Assembly: GCA_015680685.1 (NCBI GenBank) | Contig: MNCI01008852.1 | Span: forward strand, 463,114 to 527,113 | Direction of reading: 5' to 3' | DNA from: Gnetum montanum | Taxonomy: Eukaryota; Streptophyta; Gnetopsida; Gnetales; Gnetaceae | Length of the DNA stretch: 64,000 bases | In this document: one piece after another, positions 1-10,771 of the stretch | How positions within the stretch are numbered: the stretch's first letter is position 1 | Layout of the letters: every line of letters begins with the position of its first letter | Program-made: the position numbers and the translations under genes | Notes under the pieces: generated by a model | Database searches by the model: none | What the model was told of the DNA's origin: nothing | What the model saw: only the letters and a program-made list of their open reading frames with translations

Positions 1-603
1 AAGTTAATGCAACACTTAGGGGTTGAACATAAATTGACTACACCTTATCACCCCCCAAGCTAACGGACAAGTTGAGGTCACCAATAGGGAGATCACTAAA
101 ATATTAACTTGAAAAATTAGCAAGTATAGGTGAGATTAGAGTACTAAACTGAATGATGCTCTTTAGGCATACCGCTCCACCTGGAAACTCCCTATAGGCT
201 ACTCTCCCTATGAGTTAGTATACAGAAAGCTTCCAATGCTTTTGATTCAAATTAAGCTCTATACACTATCAATGGTTTGTGACCTCCACCTTGATCTTGA
301 TCTAGCACAAAAAGAAAAGTTAGCAACTTTAAACGTGCTAGATGAAAATTGATTAGCTACCCTATCATCAAATAAGTTGCATAAAGCATATAATAAGAAA
401 TTTCATGACTTGAAGATTCGAAAGGTTAAGTATCAACCAGGAGATAAGGTTCTCTACTGGAACCTCAGACATGTGTCACAATGCACAAAATTTCAAACAC
501 TATGGGAGGGACCTTACATTATTCATACAACCTTTCCTTCAGGGGAAATGATCATATACAAACCTGAGAGCCCTGATAAGAGATTGTTAGTCAATGTGAA
601 ATA
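1..603 (+). pseudogene. Athila-like gypsy integrase, C-terminal part (decayed)
   Basis: This is the end of a Ty3/gypsy integrase, the enzyme that inserts retrotransposon cDNA. The first bases translate to HLGVEHKLTTPYHPP, followed by ANGQVEVTNREI after a one-base slip in a C run near 50-56; this is the usual HP-ANGQ-E-NR block near the third catalytic residue of gypsy integrases. Further on there are YRSTWKLPIGYSPYELVY and, from 377, an open 75-codon stretch with QPGDKVLYWN and LWEGPYII, typical of the C-terminal integrase domain. Stops and frameshifts make it nonfunctional. The rest of gag-pol lies left of the window. The matching 3' LTR follows at 2644, so it belongs to the element that ends at 3412. 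Confidence 0.85.
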
Positions 604-2643
604 GACCAAACCCTTCCATGAACTTAGGATGGCTAGTGCACATAATGCCTTTAAGAAGGGACAACCCTGCTCACTATTTTGGATCTCCTCCTTCCAACTT
701 AGTCATGGGAGAGACGACCACCTCTGCGAACCATTTGAAGCCCTCAGTTCCTTTTTAAGTTTTTTTTTACGCATTTTTGTTTTACAAATTTCTTTAATTT
801 TTCTCATTTTTGTTTTGCAACATCGTTTATACTTTTTTATTCCTTTATGTCACTGTTTATTTTGTTTTTTTTTTAATTTTTGTTTTTGTTTTTATCTTTG
901 TTTGTTGTTTTTGTTTTGTTAGATTTGTCACCTAATAAGTGCTCCTAATGGTGGTATGAACTATATTCTATGGATTGCTAATGTTTGGTTTTTACCTTTG
1001 AGTTATAATGTTGATACTAAGGTATGGCTCTTTTGATATAATAGGTAATGAGTCCACGTCATCCATGCATTCATAAATTTCTATGGTCTCTCTTGGCTTG
1101 GACCTATACAGTCCCTTTCTTTAATAATAAAACTATTAACGAATTAGTGACTGGGCATTTCTTAAACTAAAGAAGGACTCAAGGACTGAAAAGGGTGTGA
1201 CTTCAAAGGGATTTGATGCATTTGTGCTGGCTATTCTCTTGGGTGCTTGGATGTTTTCTTCTTGATTTTTCCTTACCATTCCGACGTTGCTCCATTATTA
1301 GGAAGCTAAGCCAATAAAAATAAGTCTTTGCATGGTGTGGTTCTCACGCAGAAAAAAAAATAATGAGAATTCAAAGCACATCCCTTAGACAAAATAATCA
1401 TCTAGGCTACAACAACTGGTTATGAAACTAAACAAACACATTCCCTCTAACTAAGGCCCTCTCTTGCTTCCTACTTTTCCCTTTCTCATTTCCTCGAAAT
1501 GGTGGTGACTCTTTGGTGGAAGCATTCTTGTTACTTCAAGTGGATGGATTGCCCAAGTGTATTAATGTGAAGTCACTGAATATGGATTGTTAAGGTTGGA
1601 TTTGGAATGAGATCTACTCAGTCACATTAACCATAAATACAGAAGGGGTTGTACACCACCTTGTTCTTAGGACATTCCATTCTCTTCTCCTCATCATTCC
1701 TTCTTCATTTTCCATCTCATTGTTGGTTGTATCAGCAGTCTATATTTTGGTTAATGAATTATTTTCTCTTTGGTGAGTTCTTGTGGTTAAGTCTTTAACT
1801 CTTGCTCCCAAAAGACATTTCTAGAGCCTACGAACTCTTTGAATGTGGGTTTGTCAGGGCATAAAGGGCATGAGCCTGCTTTGGGGAGGACCCACTGGCA
1901 TTCCTATTTGGTGCATCAATTAACTTCTTTCCCCTTAAACATTTTTGCAATCAACATTTGTTAGTTCATTCCCATCTCTAACATCCATTTTATCGATGTT
2001 GCAGTTGTTTCTTTTTCTTCATCTTTCTTATTCCTTACCTTTTTCCATTCTATCGCTACCGAAGGATCGCTTTTAGTCATGGGGCCCTAGTTTAATTTTT
2101 CAATTTTTCCTAACCCTTACACTTTGGGTAGTCACCAGTGTTATATCTCCAAAATCTGTATTAGCCATATCACAACTCAGCGAATGGACCTTACACCGAG
2201 GCAACGTATCAACTATATTGTGATTTACTTATCCTTGCCCATATGTAATTGTGTTGTGTGTTTAGATGGCAACCATACAATAATGGATTGGACTTGGAGG
2301 AAATACTCAAGATGGACTGGTGCTAGAATAGTTGTATAAGGAACAAGATTGATAGCGCAGTTATGGATGGACAATAGAAGGTGCAATCCTGGCGTCGGCA
2401 GCAACACGTCTTCTTATTTTCTCTCTTTCTCTTCTCTCTTAGCTGCCAAATAAGGCTAGATGTCACTTGTGTATAGTGTTCACTCTTGTGGTCATGAACA
2501 CTAATGTTGTCATGTATTGTAATGATTGATCTATTCACACATCATCCCATTCACCATTAGTTGTCATTCAAGTCAATAATCCCATACCTTCCCAATATTT
2601 TGTAAGGAAATCGAGGATGAGTTTTCATTCAGTCATGGGGGTA
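604..2643 (+). other. Non-coding 3' region of the Athila-like element
   Basis: Two kilobases between the integrase and the 3' LTR. I see no conserved coding. The stretch 740-925 is very T-rich, so the open frame there is low-complexity. The G run just before the LTR (ATGGGGG, 2635-2641) is a plausible polypurine tract. Athila-type elements often carry an env-like or non-coding region here; no envelope features are readable. Confidence 0.55.
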
Positions 2644-3412
2644 TGATGAGCTGCGATATCGTGTACACGATATCACATCTGCCATGCAATATTGCATCCT
2701 GCCTCATCTTCTATAAATAAGAGGTAGTGCCCTTTGTTCCAGAGAGTTAGACTTAGACCCTTAGCCAGATTCTTGCAGTTTTGTTATTCCAGAGTTAGAG
2801 TTATTTCTATGTGCCCACAGTAGGAGTCATAGAGTGAGCAGATCTTTATTCGAGAAATTTGTACCTAAGCACAATTTTTTGTACGGCAATAAAGATGAAC
2901 TTTATGATAAACCTTGCAGCATACATATTAAGCTAATTAGTAATTAATTATTTCCTAGTTAATTAATATCTTTCTCAACCTTGACCCCCTTAATTAAATA
3001 GACTCAGTACGACCACTTCGAGCATGCATGTAGCGCTTAGTAACCCAGTAACGATTAGCATTTGGTAATCCCAGCAGTGTTGCACTGGTTCAGGATGTGT
3101 ATGACAAGTGGGAATAGATAATGGTGTTAGAAACATTTAGAAACTAGTTAATGTCAGTTAGTCACTTAGTCCTCTCTTCCTTTCCTTAATTAGCAGGAGA
3201 CGTAAAAAGACAAAAAGCCATAAAAATCATATACCTTAAGCTTACTTAACCATCAACCATGACAATACAAGTAAGTTTGGGAAGACAATGATTGATTAAC
3301 CCTGAGTGTTCCATTAAGGCATGTAAGCACTTAGTCCTTGGAGTTCGACTGGATAGCGCGTGAAACACTCGTATTCGTATGGTTGAGTGTAGGGGTACCT
3401 CGCCACTCATCA
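2644..3412 (+). repeat. 3' LTR of Athila-like gypsy element
   Basis: A 769-base LTR that starts TGATGAGC and ends ACTCATCA, giving good terminal inverted repeats. It closely resembles the LTR at 63081-63928 (same orientation) and the reverse complement of 39499-40388. Shared landmarks are the CACAGTAGGAGTC segment, CCACTTCGAGCA and CGTATGGTTGAG near the end. It carries a TATA box and a palindrome in the presumed U3. Immediately after it, chromovirus RNase H code begins on the other strand, so the element inserted into that gene. The TSD would be GTTCC; its partner is off the left edge. Confidence 0.85.
2712..2719 (+). promoter_or_regulatory. LTR TATA box
   Basis: TATAAATA sits about 70 bases into the LTR. 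The equivalent position in the sister LTR at 63081 also has TATAAATA, and the solo LTR has a related sequence on the minus strand. This fits the RNA polymerase II promoter of the LTR. Confidence 0.6.
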
Positions 3413-4150
3413 GTTCCCCATGTAAATAATATTTCCAAATTTTAAGAGCAAAGATGAGGATTCCAAGCTTTAAATCATGAGTTGAATATGTGGTCTCATG
3501 AGATTTTAACTATCTAGAAGGATAGGACACCACTTTTTTTTATCTTGCATTAGAACATCACCTAGACCTTATCTTAAAGCATCTGTGTATACATCATAGG
3601 GTTTATCAAGAACTTGTGAACTTAAGAAAGGCATTGAGATTAATCTTTATTTTAGTTCTTTAAAAGTCTTTTTATAAAAGTCTAACTACAATAAAACATA
3701 GTCTTTTCTAAGAAAATTATGTAGAAGTGTTGTAATCTTAGAGAAATCCTTTATAAAGTTCCTCTAATATTATACTAAATCTAAGAAACTTTTGACTTTG
3801 TTCATCAAAGTTGAAACAAGCCAATCCTTAATCACTACTATCTTAGGAGGATTCACAATTATAGTAACTCCTAAAAGTACATGACCAAGAAACTATATCT
3901 CTATCTTCCAAAATGCACACTTAGAAATATAAGTATACAACTACTGATCTCTCCATGTTTGCAATCCAAAATGCACACTGCTATGTTTCTTATGTCCACC
4001 TTCTTTCTTATAGTAAATTAAAATTTCATTAATGAAGGCAATGACAAATTGATCTAGATACGAATGTGGCACAATGTTCATCAAATGCATGAAAATTTTT
4101 GTTGCATTATTAAGTGTATTAAGCATAGCTAAGAACTAATCTCATCTATA
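3413..4150 (-). pseudogene. Chromovirus-like gypsy RT (3' half) and RNase H
   Basis: Read on the minus strand, this is the second half of a Ty3/gypsy reverse transcriptase followed by RNase H. Around 4126-4030 there is LNTLNNATKIFMHLMN, matching the family's PFGLTNAPATFM block, then SYLDQFVIAFINEILIYYKK. The catalytic FIDD pair has become FINE. Downstream are FLGHV, DVYTDALR-GLGDVLMQ (RNase H start) and LKIWKYYLHG, which runs directly into the LTR boundary at 3413. The frame has many stops and shifts. The N-terminal half of the same RT is at 8297-8700, beyond an inserted LINE. The rest of RNase H and the integrase lie left of the Athila-like insertion, outside the window. Confidence 0.85.
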
Positions 4151-5249
4151 GCAACAAGGGGTTTTTCATTAAACATCAATTTCATGTTTTATCTATAGCA
4201 ACAAGGGGTTTGGCAATGAGGTCTTTAGCATCAAACATTAATTTAATTTGACATAGTAGAAAGGAAAGTTAGAGATAGGGTAGACTAATTGATATTTTAT
4301 GAGTGCAAATTTATTACTGAAGAGATTGAGTCATCTACCAAAGAAATTTAAAAATTTTATCATGGTATCTTCACATGGCATACAAAAAAAATCTGTAAAT
4401 GCAACTACTCTCAAAGAAATTCTAGTTGCACAATGGAAGTATATGGTTATCAAAACAACATTTCTAGATAAAATCCATGAACAAAATAAAGAAATTCTTC
4501 GAAGGATATCAACCATTAAAGAGAATATTCAAGAAAAAAAATAAGGCTAGTGTTGCCCCAAAGGATACCTTGAAGCCAAGGTGGTGTAAAATAAAAATAA
4601 ATCTAATCTTAAAGAAAGAGAGATAAAGATAGAATTTGCAATGATAAAATCTTTTAAAGAGCAAGATAAAAAAAAATATCAAAAGAAAAAAAAATTTGCA
4701 TTTTCTTAATATTGCATAGACATAGGATGAAACAAATAAAACTTTATTTTAGAAAGTTGAAAACCTTATAGATGGTATGCATATAAATTTTCCAAAAATT
4801 CATAAATTTTTTACAATTCCAAATTAATGACATGAGAAGTCTCAACATGTTATTGTTAAGTTTCATGATGTAGAAGATAGAGTGCATGTTTGAAAACATC
4901 AAAGCCACATGAAAGAAACTAACAATAGGAAAAAACTTTGAATAAATGAGAATTTTACTCAAAAGTAACTTGCAGAAAGGGCGAAATAATGAAAAAATTT
5001 TAAGGCAACATGTGAATAGTGTTTGGTAGCATAGCCAAATGCTAGAAATGTTGTAGTCATTACAAATATGCAATATTCCTAAAATTATTCAGAAAACATA
5101 TAGGCCCTTGAAGGTATGAATTTTTTAACATTGATTGTAAAATTGTAAATAAAGTTATTTCTTTATGTAGTATCAGCTTCTTTGATAGCTTTTATTTTTT
5201 TTTTCTTTCATTGAAACTTGGAAAGATGTTGGTTTTGTAGATTTTCTAG

Positions 5250-5890
5250 TTTCTATATTTATTAAATTTATTGTAAGTATCACAAAAATGAAAATCTTTT
5301 GGGGGAATTATACTATTAGTTAGAAAATCTCTTGAGAATTATGTGCTTTTAGAAAAAATTGATGATCATAAATAATATGTTTGGCTAAAAATCTTATGTT
5401 AACATGGTTGTGCTTTTCTTACAATATGCTATTTTGCTTCTAGAGATGCTCTATTATATGATTCTATAAAGTTGTCTCACAGTCATCCTTTTCAGTTCTT
5501 AGGTAGAGAGATATTGTAGAATTTTTAACAAAAGGATTAGTATTTACTTGTGGAGATTTTAATGTAAGGATAGGTTCAAAGAAATTAAAATTTATTCAAT
5601 GACAACATAATGTTGGCAGTTTAGATATTTTTGAAGATCACAACTGGAATTAAAATTCTTCAAATGAAAATATTAATAAGATGGGACAAAAAATATTAGA
5701 ATGAATAAAAATTTTTGATCTTTTAATTGGCAATGGACTTGCTAGATTTCCTTAATCTTCATCATTTATTTTCACAGGAGCTCAAGGTAACTCTTACATT
5801 GATTTGCTTTCATGTTCTTATTATGATATTGATTTTATTAAGGAGTTGAAAGTTGGATCAGATTTAGTGAAGTCTTGCCATCATCATGTT
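5250..5890 (+). pseudogene. LINE endonuclease remnant
   Basis: This AP-endonuclease-like domain nicks the target DNA in LINEs. Recognisable pieces in order are LVRKSLENYVLLEKIDD, ICYFASRDA (compare the usual CYFPP strand), CGDFNVRIGS (the GDFN catalytic motif) and GNSYIDLLSCS (equivalent of the family's ID-V/L-S block). Stops and shifts occur throughout. The T-tract with an N at 5891-5931 interrupts the region just after it. Confidence 0.7.
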
Positions 5891-5893
5891 GAG

Positions 5894-5926
<33 letters not shown>

Positions 5927-6359
5927 TTTTNAAAAAAATAAAATAGAAAAAAATGTTAGTACAGACTCACCCAAGTAGTTAAGGAAAAGTATGTGAATGC
6001 AAAACATGATAAATGGGTTTTCAAAGATGACATAAGGAGCTTGAACAAATTGTACTTATAACAACTAAGGTGTTGAGGGCACTTGGTTTGATGAGAATTT
6101 CATGTAGGCTAGGTCAAATGTGAATGTAAATAATAGTCACAACAAAGTTTAGTTAAGGTATATAAATGCTTGATTACAACTAAGAGGAGAAGAAAATTTA
6201 TCAGGGAACAATGAGAATATTTTTCTTACACAATTCAAAAGAAACCTAGATAGTTTAGTTTTGACAATGTTTTCATCATAAAGCTTCTTCATCATTTAAT
6301 TTTTCTTTTTAATATATTTGTTCATTTTACAATAATCTATTTATAGGATAAGATGATAA

Positions 6360-7600
6360 TTATACTACTATCATACAACAAGCACCTCTCCAATTTACTC
6401 TTGAGGAAGTGATAAACGGTATTAAAAAGCTAGCATATGGCAAAGCTATAGATTCACATGATGTATATATAGAATTATTAAAGTGGGGAGGATCTTTTAT
6501 TCATAAAGAAATTTGGCACAAATTAAATTTAGCAATGGATCAAGGATTACATCAACATTGGAAGACAAGTAAACTTATCTTGTTATATAAAAATTTGGAT
6601 AGAAATAATTCAAACAATCATTAAATGATCATTGTGAGTAATATTTTTGCTAATTTGCTAGGAATTCTACTAGAAAATAAAATTAGTTCTTAGGTTGAAG
6701 GTAATCAAGTGAGGGCAAGATGTCGAGTAGGTTTTAGACAAAATCACTCCCCTATTGATCACTTAGTTACTCTTAGACACTATATGGAGTTTTTAAAAAT
6801 GCCTACTAAATAGGCTTTTATTTGTTTTATTGATTTTGCAAAAGCATATGATTCAATGATCCATAGAAAAATATAGTTGTGCTTGCATGAAATTTTCCTC
6901 CCTTTATATTTGATTACAACAACTTGAAGATTGTGTGAGGAAGTAGTTATTGAAATTACAAACAATAATTTAGAGAAAAAATTTAATTCTAGAGAAAAAT
7001 TTGAGTTAAGAAAGGTTGTCTACTTTTTCCAACTCTCTTTGGTATCTTTATTGATGAAATGTAGGATTGGTTGTGCAATGTACAAGATAGTCATGCTATC
7101 AAAATTGGATCTCAATCAATGAATTTTTCGTGATACAAAGATGATGTCGACTTGATTTCCACTACTATAGAAGATATGAAAAATATGTTGTAAATTTTAG
7201 AAATTTATTTTCCTTCATCTAGTCTTCAAGTGAATGTAGATAAAACCAAATTAATGTTCTAAGGTACAAGCATTAACTATTATAACTTTCATTTTGGAGG
7301 TATGAATATATAAATAGTATATTTTTAAAAAATATTTGGGTCTCATTTATATGAATAATTACATGTGGGGAAATTATATCAAAGAAAAAATAGCAAAATA
7401 TTTTAAGTCTCTGTACACTTTCAAAAATAAGAGTAAGAATTTAGGCCTTTGGGCTTGGAAGGTTAGAAACAAATTTTTCATACTATTATCTATCGTACTA
7501 TATTGTATGGATGTGTCGTTTTGGGACATGGAGTCAATGATAAGCTTTGGAAAGATAATGAAAGAGTGTAGAAAAATTTTCTTCTCAATGAATTAAAGGT
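6360..7600 (+). pseudogene. LINE reverse transcriptase remnant
   Basis: LINE-type RT in several frames. Motifs in order: EEVINGIKKLAYGKAIDSHD (finger region, normally NGKA-G-DG), GFRQNHSPIDHLVTLRHYME, ICFIDFAKAYDSMIHRK (first catalytic Asp strand), KDDVDLIS (remains of YADD-LIS at about 7135-7160), and LQVNVDKTKLMF (after the catalytic strand). The GFR-HSTIDHLVTLR wording resembles the RTE/Jockey side of LINEs, but I cannot fix the clade by eye. It is nonfunctional because of stops such as the one after the 6409-6624 stretch. Confidence 0.8.
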
Positions 7601-8296
7601 TAAGATGTAAACACCTTACTCAATGTTATTATGTGAATGTGATTTGTTACCTTTAGAAGTAGATGCCTTGTGCCAATTCATTAGATACACTTATAGCTTG
7701 CATATCTCAAGGCAAGACAAATTCTCTAAAGTAGTTCTTGAGGATTCATGATACCATGGTTGGTATTTTCAAGGAAGGAAATGGCTAAGAAAATGAAATA
7801 TCTCTTAGAAGGAAGTACAACAAAATCCTAAGCATGCTTGCCAACTAGTTAAGTAAAAGGTTTTAACTCATGTATGGACTAATGTGGAAGGTAAGAGATA
7901 ATTTTATTTACACCACATAAAATCTAATAACCTAGATGTAGAAGTTCACCATCTTTCAACTACTAATTCTCATCAAGTATTGGAATTCTATTAGCAAGCT
8001 TTACTTAAGTTCACATCATCTTAAATTGACAGTGGGAGATGGATTCAACTCCCTTCAAAAGAGCATGTTTGTAAGTTTTGTATATCAAGAACCCTTGAAG
8101 ATGAGTTACATGTGTTTCTTTCTTATGTTATAGCTACCAATTTAATATAGAATTATAATGTTATAGAAAAAATCCTATATGATTTATTTTTTATGCCTCC
8201 ATTGGTGCTTGGTTAATTTTTAGAGTCTATCTCTATTTTTCATAATAATGTAATATCTATTCAATGGATCCTATGGGTCTTCAAATATAATAAAGA

Positions 8297-9263
8297 TTCA
8301 TTTCATTTATGCACATTCTCCTTTAACATCCTAATTTGATAATAACTAGAATTCAAATTGATCTTAGAGAATACCTTGGCTTCTTTCAACTAATTAGATA
8401 GGTTATCAATCCTAGGTAGAGAATATCAATTCTTGATTGTCACCTAATTTAACTATCTACAATCAATACACACTCTTAAACTACCATCTTTTTTCTTAAC
8501 AAAGAGCATTGATGCACTCTAAGGTGAAAAACTTAGCCGAATCATATCTTTATCCAACAACTCTTGAATCTACACTTTAAGTTTTGCCAACTTCAATGGA
8601 GACATCTTGTGAAATGCCTTAAAAATTGGATGAGTTCCAAGCTTAAGTGTAATCTCAAACTTAATCTCTCTTTGAGGAGGCACTCATAGAAGGTCCTTTT
8701 AAAACCTATCTAAGAACTCATGAACTAGTGGAATATGATCTATCTTCTACTTAGGCTCTTCATGCACCAAGATTATAACAACTATGACGATGTTTAAGCA
8801 ACTATTGAAACTTCTTATTTGTCACCAACTTAAGATTAATATATCTCTTACTACTTTGAATTGTAACCTATCTTTCATTTATGAAAATAAGTGTTAAGAC
8901 CTTACTCTTATAAACTAAACATCCATCACACTTAGCCAGCTACTCCATCCCAAGAATTACATCATACAATGCAAGTCCCATCACCAATAGTTCATTATAC
9001 CAGCTATTACCTTGTGTCATCACTTTAGTTAAAGGTAACATCTCTAAAACTACCATACTAGGAGAATGTACTATTTAAAATACTAGGAAAGAATACGTGA
9101 GTGAAGTCTCAATCTATAAATGGATTAAAAATCTACGGTCCATAAAAGAATGACTAGCACTAAGGCTAAAAAGGACCAAGAAAGAAGATCCACTTATGTT
9201 ACTTATAGTACCCATGATAATATTGGATTTTTCATTCAATGGTTGTCCTATTAAAGCATATAC
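8297..9263 (-). pseudogene. Chromovirus-like gypsy protease and RT (5' half)
   Basis: Minus-strand pol of the host gypsy element. From the high end there are RVYALIGQP and VLFSLSASHSFMDRRF, a retropepsin start in which the catalytic D-G/S of the VLFDSGATHSF consensus is degraded. LALYDVILGME-LAKCDG follows at about 8930-9000 (compare YDVILGMDWL). RT then begins: LGTHPIFKAFHKMSPLKLAKLK, LLDKDMIRLS, LFVKKKDGSLRVCIDCR, AKVFSKINLNSSYYQIR. Wording is closest to Tekay/Del-type chromoviruses. The code ends at the LINE (8297) on one side and at a copia LTR (9269) on the other; gag picks up again at 49243. Confidence 0.88.
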
Positions 9264-9268
9264 TCTAC
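9264..9268. repeat. TSD, left copy (TCTAC)
   Basis: TCTAC directly before the copia 3' LTR matches TCTAC at 49238-49242 directly after the 5' LTR. Five bases is the normal copia TSD length. Counting it once restores the frame between gag and protease of the interrupted chromovirus. Confidence 0.85.
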
Positions 9269-9860
9269 TAAGGACTGATAACTTAGAAGGAGGCTTGAAT
9301 AAGTTTTCCAATTCGAATAACCAAGAAAACCAGAACTATACTTAAATTTACATGGTTTCCCAACTTAGGTACTTCCATACTTGGAGGGTAGAATCCTTAC
9401 ACATCTCTAGATGTTTTTCCTTCAAAATGTAGTTTAAAGGGCATCATAACCTTTACAAATTTTGAGCTTCGCAAGGAGTGTTTTCTCTCAAGAAACATAG
9501 TCAATCTCACAGGGTCCCAATAAGCTGAAAATGTGGTTTTAAGGATCCCATAAACTTTAAAATGACATAAGCTCTACATAGATTATTTTGTCATTGGAAA
9601 CATACTCAAGCCTACAAGGTACCAACAAGCTTAGATTGACAACTCAGCTCTCATCTTGGTCTTAATTTGTTCTTTATCTCGATCTCTTCTTGACATCATC
9701 TAAGCTCTTATCTTCAACTCTTATCTTGACACCTTCTAATTTCTTGTCTTAATCTCATAAACTTTTCCTTGTCTTGTTCTTTCTTTGTCCTACAAGATCT
9801 TATAAGCACATTTCCCACATTTTCCATTTTCCAAGATTTTGACATACCAAAAGATCAATA
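9269..9860 (-). repeat. Copia 3' LTR (shortened)
   Basis: A 592-base LTR homologous to 48088-49237. Both share TTTACATG-TTTCCCAACTT-GGTACTTC, the AGTGTTTTCTCT segment and the ACATACCAAAA-ATCAA end. Its terminal TG and CA have mutated to TA (TAAGG at 9269, CAATA at 9856-9860). Compared with the 5' LTR it lacks roughly 560 internal bases after about 9650. Confidence 0.8.
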
Positions 9861-9969
9861 ATCTTCCCCATTTTGGTGATGTCCAAAACTTACAAAAATG
9901 GATTAGCATAATCCATAATATCATTTGATTAATTAATTAAATAAAGAATCATTTATGTGTCTATGTGTC

Positions 9970-10004
<35 letters not shown>

Positions 10005-10771
10005 GAATGAAGAGAGATGAATGGTTGTTAATGAGTGTACATCCCTCAACATATGTTTCATAGGGATGATCAAGGAGAAATATCCTATTAGGAGCTTCCC
10101 ATATCTATAAAGAATATAATCTATTAAACACAAATAATAATAATCAAATTCATTCAAATTTTGGTCTATAATATTTTCATTTAGGACCAAAGGCTAACCA
10201 TTGAAGATCAAGTATCTTATCTCTAAAATAATAAGCCATAAGTTATTAGTAACAAAATCACTAATAGTCTTCACCATATATGCTTTATTACCAATATTCC
10301 ATGTATATATTCTCTATAACTAATATCTCATAAATAACACATTCTTCTCCTTTTGGACATCATCAAAAAGATACCACAAGTAGATTTCATTTCCAAGGAG
10401 AGAGAAACAACACATTTTACTTTGAAGACCTTAGATCCAATATTCATTAAAATAGTCAAAGTGACATAACTTAGCATGCTAAAAAATTTTAAAATATCAA
10501 GCACAACTAATCATATTCTTAACTGGATACCCATAAAATAAATATATATATAGCCATGACAATATCAACTCCTAGCACCAAGAAGCCATCTTAAGGTAAA
10601 AAGATCCAAAATTAACTTGATTAAAATTGGCTCATAATTTTACCTTAGATGCTATACTGGAATCAATAATGAATAAATTGTTTCTTGCCTATTATATTAT
10701 GAGGATGCTAGAATGGAAATTCTTAGTCTTATGTGTCTTTTGATGAGAGTCTTAGAGACTTTCTACATTAG
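9861..10771 (-). other. Copia 3' non-coding region with polypurine tract and TA/CA repeat
   Basis: ATCTTCCCCA at 9861-9870 is the complement of TGGGGAAGAT, a good polypurine tract next to the LTR. No copia RNase H code is recognisable before it. A (TA)n/(CA)n microsatellite lies at 9971-10004. The last bases before 10772 resemble the primer-site region of the Tat-like elements (TTCTACATTAG), which may be chance. Confidence 0.5.
9971..10004. repeat. (TA)n-(CA)n microsatellite
   Basis: About eleven TA units followed by about six AC units. A simple repeat in non-coding copia sequence. Confidence 0.9.

Larger units (their letters stand above)
4151..8296 (+). mobile_element. LINE (non-LTR retrotransposon) inserted in chromovirus RT
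   Basis: A plus-strand LINE with an AP-type endonuclease (about 5250-5890), RT (about 6360-7600) and a C-terminal Cys/His-like segment (FCISRTLEDELHVF, near 8070-8130). The right junction is placed near 8296, because the chromovirus RT reads YYQIRMLKENVHK on the minus strand and then stops being recognisable there. The left junction is less certain: RT resumes around 4150, with a short direct duplication of ATCTATAGCAACAAGGGG at about 4143 and 4190. I found no convincing TSD. One N at 5931, beside long T and A runs, marks an unresolved base. The 4299-4544 stretch could be an ORF1 remnant, but I recognise no domain in it. Confidence 0.75.

Noticed and set aside
629-922. 97-codon open frame with hydrophobic character
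   Set aside because: It is created by a T-rich tract giving Phe/Leu/Cys runs; no start context or conserved motif.
4744-5073. 109-codon minus-strand open frame
   Set aside because: Inside the LINE 5' part, opposite to its coding strand. Composition is Phe/Ile/Leu/Asn-rich as expected from AT-rich DNA.
9269-9311. Chromovirus gag code next to protease (ENLFKPPSKLSVLS)
   Set aside because: This stretch aligns with the copia LTR at 48088. The apparent peptide is LTR sequence read through.
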